The notes: generated from the sequence alone by a model not told the origin. DNA of 12,596 bases from RGIG8775 sp045660295 (GCA_045660295.1 JAZRDN010000001.1:1-12596); one strand, 5' to 3'; positions 1-7,069 are shown, counted from the stretch's first letter. A program made the numbers and translations.

Positions 1-42
1 GTCGCTGAACAAGAAGGGCTTAAAGCGGTTATTGGCGGATAA
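1..42 (+). CDS. 3' end of an upstream gene (partial)
   Basis: Frame 1 is open from the first base and ends at TAA (40-42), giving a 13-residue tail ending GLKAVIGG. The composition looks like real coding sequence, and the intergenic repeat starts 3 bp after the stop. Thirteen codons are too few to name a product, and chance cannot be excluded. Confidence 0.4.
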   Translation, partial: VAEQEGLKAVIGG

Positions 43-45
43 ATT

Positions 46-415
46 ACGCACCGCACCCTGCCAGAAAAGTTTCGCTCAAGCCTTTTTAAAGGCTTGCGGA
101 TTGACAAGGCAGAGCCTTGTCTCGCTCGTCGCAACGAGCGACACGCCCCAAGCGGCGTTTCTTTGGTTCTTTCTTTGCGCCTTTTGTGCCAAAGAAAGAA
201 CATCGTGTTTAAAACTAACTTTTAAATGCACCGCACAAAAGTTTTATAGGGAATAAACCTTTTATCCACTTTTTCTTTGAAGCCAGAGGCGCAAAGAAAA
301 AGTTCACAAAAAGAAACGCCGAAGGATTATTTCGCCGCGTGCGCGCGGCGACAAGGGCTACGCGCCCTTGACTGGCGCCACCTCGCCGGTGGGGGCAATC
401 ATTGGTGCGGTGCGT
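46..415 (+). repeat. Hairpin-rich intergenic repeat, copy 1, with 12-bp terminal inverted repeats
   Basis: The segment starts with ACGCACCGCACC (46-57) and ends with its exact reverse complement (404-415). Inside is a string of perfect hairpins: 77-96, 103-121 (GACAAGGC/GCCTTGTC), 122-141 (TCGCTCGT, loop CGCA, ACGAGCGA), 166-201 (12-bp stem GTTCTTTCTTTG), 333-350 (CGCCGCG stem) and 352-370. The part from about 64 to 375 aligns along its length with 4021-4395. No ORF inside resembles a protein. It looks like a MITE- or REP-type element, or a structured RNA, lying between the upstream gene tail and the transketolase promoter. No target-site duplication is apparent at the ends, so mobility is inference. 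Confidence 0.75.
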
Positions 416-464
416 TGTTCCAAGCTTGACCGAAACTTTTCTTGCGGTTGCTGTGCTCGACCAA

Positions 465-474
465 AAAACTAACT
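465..474 (+). repeat. AAAACTAACT decamer
   Basis: One of five exact plus-strand copies of AAAACTAACT, all outside the internal coding sequence of genes (211, 465, 4182, 7117, 11831). This copy sits 9 bp upstream of the transketolase -35 box. Confidence 0.6.
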
Positions 475-483
475 CCTACAGTC

Positions 484-512
484 TTGACAATTGCGTGAAA
501 ATAATATATAAT
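484..512 (+). promoter_or_regulatory. Sigma-A promoter of the transketolase genes
   Basis: Consensus TTGACA (484-489), a 17-bp spacer and consensus TATAAT (507-512). Transcription should start near 519, giving a leader of about 35 nt before the ATG at 554. The ribosome binding site AAAGGA lies at 539-544. Confidence 0.9.
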
Positions 513-553
513 GATAATTGTAAAAATACGAGTTTCTGAAAGGACTTTCAATT

Positions 554-1390
554 ATGGAACAGAACGAACTTAAGAGCTTAAAGACCGTGGCGGCGAAGAT
601 ACGTCTCGGTGCGCTTGAGGCGGTACACGCGGCGGCATCGGGACACCCCGGCGGCTCGCTTTCTATCGCGGAAATATTGGCATATCTCTACTTCAAGGAA
701 ATGAACATCGACCCGAAAAATCCCACCATGGCGGATCGCGACCGTTTTGTTCTTTCTAAGGGACACACCGCGCCCGGTCTCTACGCGGCGCTTGCTGAGA
801 GAGGTTATTTTGACCGCGCTGAGCTTAAGAATCTCCGTCAGGTCGAGAGCTTCCTTCAGGGTCACCCCGATATGAAGATTATCCCTGGCGTTGACATGAG
901 CGCGGGCTCTCTCGGTCTCGGAATCTCCTCGGCTTGCGGAATTGCTCTTGCGGGCAAGGTTGACAAGAAGGATTACAGAGTCTATACCATCGTCGGCGAC
1001 GGCGAGAGCGAAGAGGGTCAGGTTTGGGAGGCGGCTATGTTCGCGGCTCACTACAAGCTGGACAACCTCTGCGTTATCGTTGACTGGAACGGACTCCAGA
1101 TAGACGGTCCTGTTGAGGAGGTCATGAACCCCACGCCCCACGACAAGAAGTTCGAGGCGTTCGGATTCCACGTTATCTCGGTTGACGCTCACGACCTCGA
1201 GGCGCTTGAAAAGGCGTTTGACGAGGCTAAGACGGTAAAGGGCAAGCCCACCGCCATTATTGCCAAGTCGGTAAAGGGTAAGGGCGTTTCCTATATGGAA
1301 AATGAAGTTAAGTGGCACGGCTCCGCGCCTAATGATGAGCTCTACGAGCAGGCGGTAAGTGAGATTACCGAGGCTATGAAGCAGATATAA
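554..1390 (+). CDS. tkt: Transketolase, N-terminal (TPP-binding) subunit
   Basis: This is the first half of a split transketolase, the cytosolic thiamine-diphosphate enzyme that moves two-carbon units between sugar phosphates in the non-oxidative pentose phosphate pathway. The 278 residues cover only the TPP-binding domain. GDGESEEGQ at 148-156, with a matching Asn at 179 (DWN), is the TPP/Mg motif. SGHPGG (29-34, His31), SKGH (68-71, His71) and QGHP (His104) supply the conserved substrate-side histidines. The ATG at 554 is preceded by AAAGGA at suitable spacing. The partner subunit starts 13 bp after the stop, so both are made from one mRNA under the promoter at 484. Split transketolases are common in Clostridia and archaea, so this is not a broken gene. 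A 1-deoxyxylulose-5-phosphate synthase is unlikely given the length and motifs. Confidence 0.95.
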   Translation: MEQNELKSLKTVAAKIRLGALEAVHAAASGHPGGSLSIAEILAYLYFKEMNIDPKNPTMADRDRFVLSKGHTAPGLYAALAERGYFDRAELKNLRQVESFLQGHPDMKIIPGVDMSAGSLGLGISSACGIALAGKVDKKDYRVYTIVGDGESEEGQVWEAAMFAAHYKLDNLCVIVDWNGLQIDGPVEEVMNPTPHDKKFEAFGFHVISVDAHDLEALEKAFDEAKTVKGKPTAIIAKSVKGKGVSYMENEVKWHGSAPNDELYEQAVSEITEAMKQI

Positions 1391-1403
1391 GGGGGACGAA
1401 GAA

Positions 1404-2345
1404 ATGGCAGAAAAGATAGCAACCAGAGAAGCCTACGGCAAGGCGCTTGCCGAGCTTGGCGAAAAATACGATTTCGTCGTCCTTGATGCAGACCTTGCGG
1501 AGGCGACAAAGACACTTTATTTTAAAAAGGCTTTCCCCGAAAGATTTTTCGATTGCGGAATTGCCGAGGGCAACATGATGAGTGTTGCGGCAGGTATCGC
1601 TACCACGGGTAAGCCCGTGTTCGCGTCCAGCTTCGCTATGTTCGCGGCAGGACGTGCCTTTGAGCAGGTTAGAAACTCTATCGGATACCCTCACCTCAAC
1701 GTAAAGATAGGCGCAACCCACGCGGGCATCACCGTCGGTGAGGACGGCGCTACACACCAGTGTAACGAGGATATCGCGCTTATGCGTACCATTCCCGGCA
1801 TGACTATTATCAACCCCTCTGACGCGGTTGAGGCAAGAGCGGCAGTTGAGGCGGCTCTTAACATCAATGGTCCTGTTTATATGAGATTCGGCAGATACGC
1901 CGTTCCGGTTATCAACGACACACCCGAGTATAAGTTCGAGGTGGGCAAGGGAGTTGAGCTTCTTACGGGAAGCGACGTTACTATCGTGGCTACAGGCCTC
2001 ATGGTGAGCATGGCTCTTGAGGCGGCTCAGGCTCTTAAGGAGGAGGGAATCTCCGCGAGAGTTATCAACATTCATACTATCAAGCCTATCGATAAGGATA
2101 TCATCATCAAGGCGGCAAAGGAAACAGGCGCTATCGTTACAGCCGAGGAGCATAATGTTATCGGCGGTCTCGGCGGCGCGGTTGCCGAGGTGGTCTGCGA
2201 GGGCTACCCCGTTCCCGTTCTCCGCGTAGGCGTTGAGGATAAGTACGGTCACTCGGGTAAGGTTCCGCCGCTTCTTGAAATGTACGGACTTACACCCGCT
2301 AAAATTGCCGAAAAGGCTCGCGAGGCACTGGCTCTTAAGAAATAA
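1404..2345 (+). CDS. tkt: Transketolase, C-terminal (pyrimidine-binding) subunit
   Basis: The second half of the split transketolase, 313 residues. It carries the pyrimidine-binding domain and the C-terminal regulatory-type domain. CGIAEGNM (51-58) contains the glutamate (Glu55) that activates the TPP pyrimidine ring. ATHAGITVGEDGATHQ (104-119) is the conserved loop with His106 and His118. The C-terminal part (about 185-300) fits the transketolase C domain. It should form a heterotetramer with the upstream subunit, as is known for split enzymes. GGGGGA at 1391-1396 serves as ribosome binding site. No strong terminator follows, only an imperfect hairpin at 2354-2384, so some transcription may run on into mreC. 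Confidence 0.95.
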   Translation: MAEKIATREAYGKALAELGEKYDFVVLDADLAEATKTLYFKKAFPERFFDCGIAEGNMMSVAAGIATTGKPVFASSFAMFAAGRAFEQVRNSIGYPHLNVKIGATHAGITVGEDGATHQCNEDIALMRTIPGMTIINPSDAVEARAAVEAALNINGPVYMRFGRYAVPVINDTPEYKFEVGKGVELLTGSDVTIVATGLMVSMALEAAQALKEEGISARVINIHTIKPIDKDIIIKAAKETGAIVTAEEHNVIGGLGGAVAEVVCEGYPVPVLRVGVEDKYGHSGKVPPLLEMYGLTPAKIAEKAREALALKK

Positions 2346-2353
2346 TCTACATG

Positions 2354-2384
2354 GAAAAGCGTGCGATATATTTCGCCGCTTTTC
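2354..2384 (+). other. Weak hairpin between transketolase and mreC
   Basis: GAAAAGCG (2354-2361) pairs with CGCTTTTC (2377-2384). There is no T-run after it, so it is at best a leaky terminator or attenuator. I found no clear promoter for mreC in the 68-bp gap. Confidence 0.3.
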
Positions 2385-2413
2385 TCAAATAATAAAGCGA
2401 AAGGAGTGGAATA

Positions 2414-3229
2414 ATGCTAAAAAATAAGTTCGTGAAAATACTCGCACTGGTGGCGGTCTTTCTCGTTGTGTTCTACTCCGTTATCGCTGTTCTGGGGGTT
2501 ACGACTCCGTTGCAGAACCTGTTGGGAGTCACAGCTACACCCTTTAGATGGATGTTTTCGGGCGCCGCCAACGCCCTTGGCGGATTTGGGGAATATTTCA
2601 CCGAATTTAATTCATTAAGGGAAGAAAACGCCGAGCTTGCCAAACGGGTCGCCGAGCTTGAAGCCGAGCTTGCCCACGTCGAACAGCTTGAGGGCGAAAA
2701 CGCATGGATGCGTGAGTTCCTCGGAGTCAGCGACGCGCTCGAGGAGTTCGAGCTTATGACGGGAAATATCATCGGTAAGGAGACTAACAGCTATATGACC
2801 CTGTATACCGTCAATAAAGGCTCGCTCCAAGGCGTCGAGCGTGACATGGCGGTGGTCTCGGGCGGCAGTATCGTCGGCAGAGTCGAGTCTGTGGGTCTTA
2901 ATTTCTGTAAGGTCTCGACTATACTTGAAAACGCCGCATCTGTCAGCGCGCTTTGCGCGCGAAGCGGAGCGCGCGGCATAGTTGACGGCTCGCTGGGGCT
3001 TCGCGGAAGCGGAAGCTGCGCCATGAATTATATCAACGAGTTCGCCGATATAGAGGTCGGCGATAAGATAATCTCCTCGGGTGAGGGAAGCGTTTATCCA
3101 TACGGTTTCAGTATCGGAACAGTGGTCGAAAAGACCTTTGACGGCAATAACCGCACGGTTTCGGCGGTCATCAAGCCCGACGTTGATTTCGATACCGTCA
3201 CCCGCGTGATGATAGTTAAGAGGAAATAG
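2414..3229 (+). CDS. mreC: Rod-shape-determining protein MreC
   Basis: MreC is a bitopic membrane protein that links the MreB cytoskeleton to the cell-wall elongation machinery. The 271 residues show the family layout. There is a short basic N-terminus and one membrane helix at about 8-29. A coiled coil at about 64-102, rich in Glu/Ala/Leu, carries the ENAELAKR segment. The extracytoplasmic double beta-barrel follows, with the signature SGEGSVYPYGFSIGTV at 222-237. The length is normal. AAGGAG at 2401-2406, 7 bp before the ATG, fixes the start. The usual partners mreB and mreD are not adjacent. Instead, endonuclease III starts 2 bp after the stop, so the two genes are translationally linked. 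Assignment is from recognised family features. Confidence 0.93.
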   Translation: MLKNKFVKILALVAVFLVVFYSVIAVLGVTTPLQNLLGVTATPFRWMFSGAANALGGFGEYFTEFNSLREENAELAKRVAELEAELAHVEQLEGENAWMREFLGVSDALEEFELMTGNIIGKETNSYMTLYTVNKGSLQGVERDMAVVSGGSIVGRVESVGLNFCKVSTILENAASVSALCARSGARGIVDGSLGLRGSGSCAMNYINEFADIEVGDKIISSGEGSVYPYGFSIGTVVEKTFDGNNRTVSAVIKPDVDFDTVTRVMIVKRK

Positions 3230-3231
3230 CC

Positions 3232-3891
3232 ATGACCAAAAAAGAAAAAAAGGCGCTTTTCGCTCAAGTCGTGGGAGGATTGAAAAAAATATATCCCGAT
3301 GCGGTCTGCGCCCTTGAGTTTGACGGCGAGCCATGGAAATTGTTGGTCATGGGCAGACTGTCCGCGCAGTGTACCGATGCGAGAGTCAACATCGTTTGCA
3401 GGGAGCTTTTTAAGAAATATCCCACCGCAAAGGCGCTCGCCGAGGGCGAACTGTCGGATATAGAAGAAATTGTTAAGCCGTGCGGACTTTTTCGAACAAA
3501 GGCGGCGAACATCAAGGACTCTTGTGCGATGCTCGTGGGCGAATACGGCGGAGTGTTGCCCGCGGATATGGACGAGCTTTTGCGCTTCCCCGGGGTTGGG
3601 CGAAAGATAGCCAACCTGTTGCGCGGAGACGTCTACAAGCTTCCCGCCATAGTGGCAGATACCCATTGCATACGCATCTGCGGAAGGCTTGGGGCGTATC
3701 CCGAAAGCAACAAGGACCCGATAAAAACCGAGAAGATAATGACCGAGCTTATAGCACCCGAGGAGCAGAGCGATTTTTGCCACCGCATAGTGCAGTTTGG
3801 CAGAGACGTCTGTAACGCGCGCTCGCCCAAGTGCGGCGAGTGTCCGCTTGCGAATTTGTGCACACACAACGTGAAAAGCAACGCAAGATGA
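3232..3891 (+). CDS. nth: Endonuclease III (DNA glycosylase/AP lyase)
   Basis: Removes oxidised pyrimidines and nicks abasic sites in base-excision repair. The 219 residues have the full family signature. The helix-hairpin-helix FPGVGRKIAN (119-128) carries the catalytic Lys125, and VADTH (141-145) has the catalytic Asp143. The C-terminal Fe-S cluster motif is C-x6-C-x2-C-x5-C (Cys194, 201, 204, 210), exactly the canonical spacing. MutY is excluded by the catalytic Lys and the absence of a C-terminal NUDIX-like domain. The ATG lies 2 bp after the mreC stop, and the mreC end supplies only a weak ribosome binding site (GAGGAAA-like, about 3219-3225), suggesting coupled translation. A hairpin terminator at 3928 closes the transcript. 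Confidence 0.95.
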   Translation: MTKKEKKALFAQVVGGLKKIYPDAVCALEFDGEPWKLLVMGRLSAQCTDARVNIVCRELFKKYPTAKALAEGELSDIEEIVKPCGLFRTKAANIKDSCAMLVGEYGGVLPADMDELLRFPGVGRKIANLLRGDVYKLPAIVADTHCIRICGRLGAYPESNKDPIKTEKIMTELIAPEEQSDFCHRIVQFGRDVCNARSPKCGECPLANLCTHNVKSNAR

Positions 3892-3927
3892 CACTCTAAA
3901 CCATATGGAAAAATGATACGTAAAACA

Positions 3928-3953
3928 GCCTCCCGTCAAACACGGGAGGCTTT
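3928..3953 (+). terminator. Terminator after mreC-nth
   Basis: Stem GCCTCCCGT (3928-3936), loop CAAAC, stem ACGGGAGGC (3942-3950), followed by TTTGCTGTTG. The stem is perfect over 9 bp, but the T-run is short and interrupted. Confidence 0.7.
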
Positions 3954-4020
3954 GCTGTTGGTGTAAGTGATTGTACGCTAAATCAATGTTTTTAGCACTA
4001 TGTTCGCACTATCTCCGCGA

Positions 4021-4395
4021 AAAAAGTTTTGGTCAAACTTTTTCAAAAGCTCACGGCACTCCGGGCAGAGCCTTGGCTCGCCCTCCGCAGAGGGCGAAAG
4101 CTCCTGAGCCTTAGAAACGCGTATTCTCTTTTGGGTTCTTTTTCTCTTTCGCAAGAAAGGAAGAGAAAAAACATCGTGCTTAAAACTAACTTTCAAATGC
4201 ACTGCACAACTGTTTTATAGGGCGTAAATCTTTTTATCCGCTTTTTCTTTTTGAAGCCAAAGGCGCAAAAATGAAAAGTGGAATCGCAAGTGATTCTTTA
4301 GAAATTGATTTTTGCGGCTAAACGCCGCAAATTGCTTCGAAACCGTCAATTTGGCCGCGTGCGCGCGGCTACAAAGGCTACGCGACCTTGACGGT
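4021..4395 (+). repeat. Hairpin-rich intergenic repeat, copy 2
   Basis: A diverged copy of the element at 64-375 in the same orientation, here upstream of the TIR-LRR gene. The best conserved block runs from AACATCGTG (about 4171) through AAAACTAACT (4182-4191) to TTTTATCC (about 4238). Hairpins recur at matching places: 4078-4097 (TCGCCCTC, loop CGCA, GAGGGCGA), 4135-4172 (GTTCTTTTTCTC arm) and about 4353-4369 (GCCGCG stem). One hairpin is specific to this copy and a fragment at 7049: TTTGCGGC/GCCGCAAA (4311-4331). The terminal inverted repeat of copy 1 is not preserved. No protein-like ORF is present. Confidence 0.72.
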
Positions 4396-4469
4396 GTCAT
4401 AAGCGACGCCGAAAAACTTCCTGTGGGGCGTAACGCTTAAGTGCGCTTAACAATATTTTCTTTAACATA

Positions 4470-4498
4470 TTGAAATTTGTAAAATTATGTGATACAAT
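4470..4498 (+). promoter_or_regulatory. Extended -10 promoter of the TIR-LRR gene
   Basis: TTGAAA (4470-4475), a 17-bp spacer and TACAAT (4493-4498), with an extended -10 TGA (4490-4492). Transcription should start near 4505, leaving a leader of about 55 nt. The ribosome binding site is AGAGGTGA (4549-4556) before ATG 4561. Confidence 0.8.
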
Positions 4499-4505
4499 TG
4501 TATCA
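4490..4505. promoter_or_regulatory. 16-bp perfect palindrome over the -10 box (candidate operator)
   Basis: TGATACAATTGTATCA is identical to its reverse complement and covers the extended -10 and the expected start point. A dimeric repressor bound here would block RNA polymerase. The halves resemble GntR-type sites only loosely, and no regulator gene is next to it, so the function is inference. Confidence 0.45.
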
Positions 4506-4560
4506 ATTAATGAAGTGTTGGATATTTTGGTGCGGAATTTTTGTTTAAAGAGGTGAGATC

Positions 4561-6897
4561 ATGTCTCAAGAGATGAATATATGTCCCAACTGTAACTGGG
4601 GCAAGCTTGAAAAGGTCGATGGTAAATTGCACTGTCCTGCCTGCGGCGCGGAGTTTAATGACGAGACTTCCGATATCATAACGCATCTGAGCAGGGAACA
4701 GCTCGAGAAGCTGAGAAAGTACCGAGTGCTTCTGGATAAGACCTTGAAAAAGGAGTACGTCAGCTTAAACAAGGTCAGCGAGTGTTGCGGTAATATTTTG
4801 AAGGAAAGCCCCGACGATCTTATAGCCAATTTTTACAATGATCTTTGTGATAGCAACCGCGATACGGCTATACAGGCGATAGAGGACATAACCGAAAGAA
4901 TAGACGACCTTGCCGAGGACGCGGTAGACCTTATCACCGACGTTCTTATCAAGTCGCTTAAGAAAGAGTATATCAACTACGTAAACACCTTCATACAAAA
5001 GGCTTATAACGGCAAAAACAATCAAAAATGCGGCGAGTATATGTTGCGTTATGAAGTCGAGGCGAGTAAAATAGACGAAGGTATATTCGTGCCGAATATG
5101 CCCAGAGATGTTTTTATTCTCTATTCCAGCAAGGACGGAGATATCGCGCGTAACTTGGTTGAATACTTAGAGGTGGATAACGGATTAAAGTGCTTCTGGT
5201 CGCAGAGAAATCTTCAGCACGGAATCGGCGCACCCGAGAATTACGAGGCTTATCTTAAAGAGGCTATCAGAAGCTGTAAATGCTTCGTTTACGTTTCTAC
5301 TCCCAATTCGCGCGATGTAGGCTGCGACGCGTTTAAGAAGGAGAAGGGCTGGATAGAGGCAGACCGCTTCGCGAAGGACAGACCGAGAATCGAGTACCGT
5401 CCTATACCGGACGATAACATAGATAAACGCAACAATTTTGATGCCGCGTTAAGAGAGTTCTTCAGAAGCGAGCGCTACTGTGTAGCGCAGGACGAGGTGG
5501 CGAAGCGCATTTTGAAATATATTACCGCGGCTGAGCCTGAAGGGGAATATGAAGGCGGTGTAAAAATATTCGTCGATTCGCCCGAGGATTCCGCTCATGA
5601 CGGCAGCTATGACACAAGCATCTTCCGTATTGAAAACGGCAGACTGATGGGCGTGATCTCTAATCAGTTGGGGCGGCACGTTATTATTCCGAGTGATGTT
5701 AAGTATATCGCCGCCAATGTTTTTGCCAATAACTCGATAGAATCTGTTGAAATATCCGAAAACGTTGCCGGCATAGGCGAAAGTGCCTTCGAAAATTGCC
5801 GTCAGCTCAAATCCGTAACCTTTGCGTCCTCGTGCAAGCTCGCTAAGATCGAGGCTAACGCCTTTCTTAACTGCTCGGCGATTGATAACGTCGAGCTGCC
5901 CGATAGGGTCAAGCAGATCGGTGCGGGCGCTTTTAAGAACTGCAATGGGCTGAGCTCGTTCAGATGCTCGGACAAGCTGATGAGTATTGGCGATAGTGCT
6001 TTTGAAAACGATTCCTCTCTTTCCGAAATAACCTTGTCCGATACCGTGAACAATATCGGTAAGCGCGCCTTCTCAAATACGGGGTTGCGGTATATCAGTC
6101 TTTCGAAGAACTTGAAAGAGGTGTCCGAGGAGGCTTTTGCCGACTGTTATTTGCTTGAGCAGGTGGTGCTTTCTTCGGGTATTACCCTTATAAAAGAGAA
6201 GGCGTTTGCGAACTGCTCGAACCTCAGCCGAATAAACAACCTTACGAATTTGCATATTCAGGCGCAGGCGTTCTGCAACTGTGAGGAGCTGGTCCTCGGC
6301 ATACCCCAAAAGAGCATGAAAAACATTCACGAAACCGCCTTTGACGGTTGTTCGGGTGTAAGCTTTGAGCGCAGAAGCAAGGGCCCCGCGCTTATGTTGA
6401 GCGCCGCGGTCGCTGTTTTGGCGGTGATAGGTCCGGTTTTCGTTCTGGCGGGAATAGATATAAAGTGTTCTGACGTTGCTATCGCGGTTTTGAGCGCGCT
6501 GGCGGGCTTGGTGTATATCGTTTGTTTGGTGGATGCCGTAATTGACCGTGACCTGATAAGGGTCGCCGCGTCAACGGTGTTGCTTCTCATCGCCGCTCTT
6601 GAGATATTCTGGGGCGGATGGCTTGAAAATCTGTACGTGCTTGCCTTGGCGCTCTTTGAGTCGACGATTGCGGTGGTTGTCGTACATAGCTACAGCGCGG
6701 GAAAGAGATATATCAAGGGTCTGTCAATGGCGTACAAGCTGCTGTTCGTAGCGGTTTCGCTGGTTGCCGTTTACGCTTGCTTCTGTATCTTTGCGCATAT
6801 GTGGGCTAAGCTGGTGGGCGTTGCGGTTCTGTTGATAGCGGTGTTTGCGGTGTTTCGTCTTGTCTCCTCTATGTCAAGCTCAAGACGCCGCCGCTGA
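4561..6897 (+). CDS. Zinc-ribbon/TIR/leucine-rich-repeat membrane protein (candidate immune or stress receptor)
   Basis: A 778-residue multidomain protein. Residues 8-28 are a zinc ribbon (CPNC and CPAC pairs: Cys8, 11, 25, 28). Residues 40-175 are charged and helical. Residues 181-320 form a TIR domain: DVFILYSSKD (183-192) is its first strand and loop, and CFVYVSTPNS (241-250) a later strand. Residues 355-600 hold about ten BspA-type leucine-rich repeats, each with an xAFxxC-like step (for example SAFENC, NAFLNC, GAFKNC). Six membrane helices follow (about 609-631, 637-659, 664-683, 688-709, 724-745, 748-768), then an RRRR tail. With no signal peptide, TIR and repeats should both be cytoplasmic. 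Bacterial TIR domains often cleave NAD or make signalling nucleotides. The catalytic Glu is uncertain here: near Trp264 the candidates are Glu266 and Asp268. The gene stands alone with its own promoter and terminator, and its codon use looks like its neighbours'. The role is inferred. Confidence 0.88.
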   Translation: MSQEMNICPNCNWGKLEKVDGKLHCPACGAEFNDETSDIITHLSREQLEKLRKYRVLLDKTLKKEYVSLNKVSECCGNILKESPDDLIANFYNDLCDSNRDTAIQAIEDITERIDDLAEDAVDLITDVLIKSLKKEYINYVNTFIQKAYNGKNNQKCGEYMLRYEVEASKIDEGIFVPNMPRDVFILYSSKDGDIARNLVEYLEVDNGLKCFWSQRNLQHGIGAPENYEAYLKEAIRSCKCFVYVSTPNSRDVGCDAFKKEKGWIEADRFAKDRPRIEYRPIPDDNIDKRNNFDAALREFFRSERYCVAQDEVAKRILKYITAAEPEGEYEGGVKIFVDSPEDSAHDGSYDTSIFRIENGRLMGVISNQLGRHVIIPSDVKYIAANVFANNSIESVEISENVAGIGESAFENCRQLKSVTFASSCKLAKIEANAFLNCSAIDNVELPDRVKQIGAGAFKNCNGLSSFRCSDKLMSIGDSAFENDSSLSEITLSDTVNNIGKRAFSNTGLRYISLSKNLKEVSEEAFADCYLLEQVVLSSGITLIKEKAFANCSNLSRINNLTNLHIQAQAFCNCEELVLGIPQKSMKNIHETAFDGCSGVSFERRSKGPALMLSAAVAVLAVIGPVFVLAGIDIKCSDVAIAVLSALAGLVYIVCLVDAVIDRDLIRVAASTVLLLIAALEIFWGGWLENLYVLALALFESTIAVVVVHSYSAGKRYIKGLSMAYKLLFVAVSLVAVYACFCIFAHMWAKLVGVAVLLIAVFAVFRLVSSMSSSRRRR

Positions 6898-6918
6898 TTG
6901 GCGCTTAACTTAATATTA

Positions 6919-6947
6919 AAAAAGCAGACGCTATGCGTCTGCTTTTT
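6919..6947 (+). terminator. Terminator of the TIR-LRR gene
   Basis: GCAGACGC (6924-6931), loop TAT, GCGTCTGC (6935-6942), flanked by A5 and T5. It is symmetric and could stop transcription from either side. It starts about 20 bp after the stop codon. Confidence 0.9.
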
Positions 6948-7038
6948 GCGTGTCGTGTTGAATTAATGTTTGTCCCTCGTCGGCGGGGCGTGTTGATTTC
7001 TTGTCACGCGACAAAAAATGAACCAAATGAAACATGCC

Positions 7039-7069
7039 AAAAAATCGTTTTGCGGCTGAACACCGCAAA
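7039..7069 (-). terminator. Terminator of rubrerythrin, derived from the intergenic repeat
   Basis: Read on the minus strand, TTTGCGG and CCGCAAA (7049-7055 and 7063-7069) form a 7-bp stem followed by ACGA and six T residues. It lies about 60 bp past the rubrerythrin stop. The hairpin and flank match a segment of repeat copy 2 (4311-4338), so a repeat fragment appears to serve as the terminator. Confidence 0.6.

Noticed and set aside
46..415. A CRISPR array in the repeat region
   Set aside because: The hairpins differ in sequence and length, and there are no regularly spaced identical repeats.
578..2252. Long minus-strand frames opposite the transketolase genes
   Set aside because: Their translations have no recognisable domain, while the plus strand encodes unmistakable transketolase motifs over the same bases.
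4561..6897. A Thoeris or CBASS operon around the TIR gene
   Set aside because: No ThsA, cyclase, effector nuclease or other defence gene is adjacent. The gene has its own promoter and terminator and its neighbours are housekeeping genes, so only a single-gene system can be proposed.
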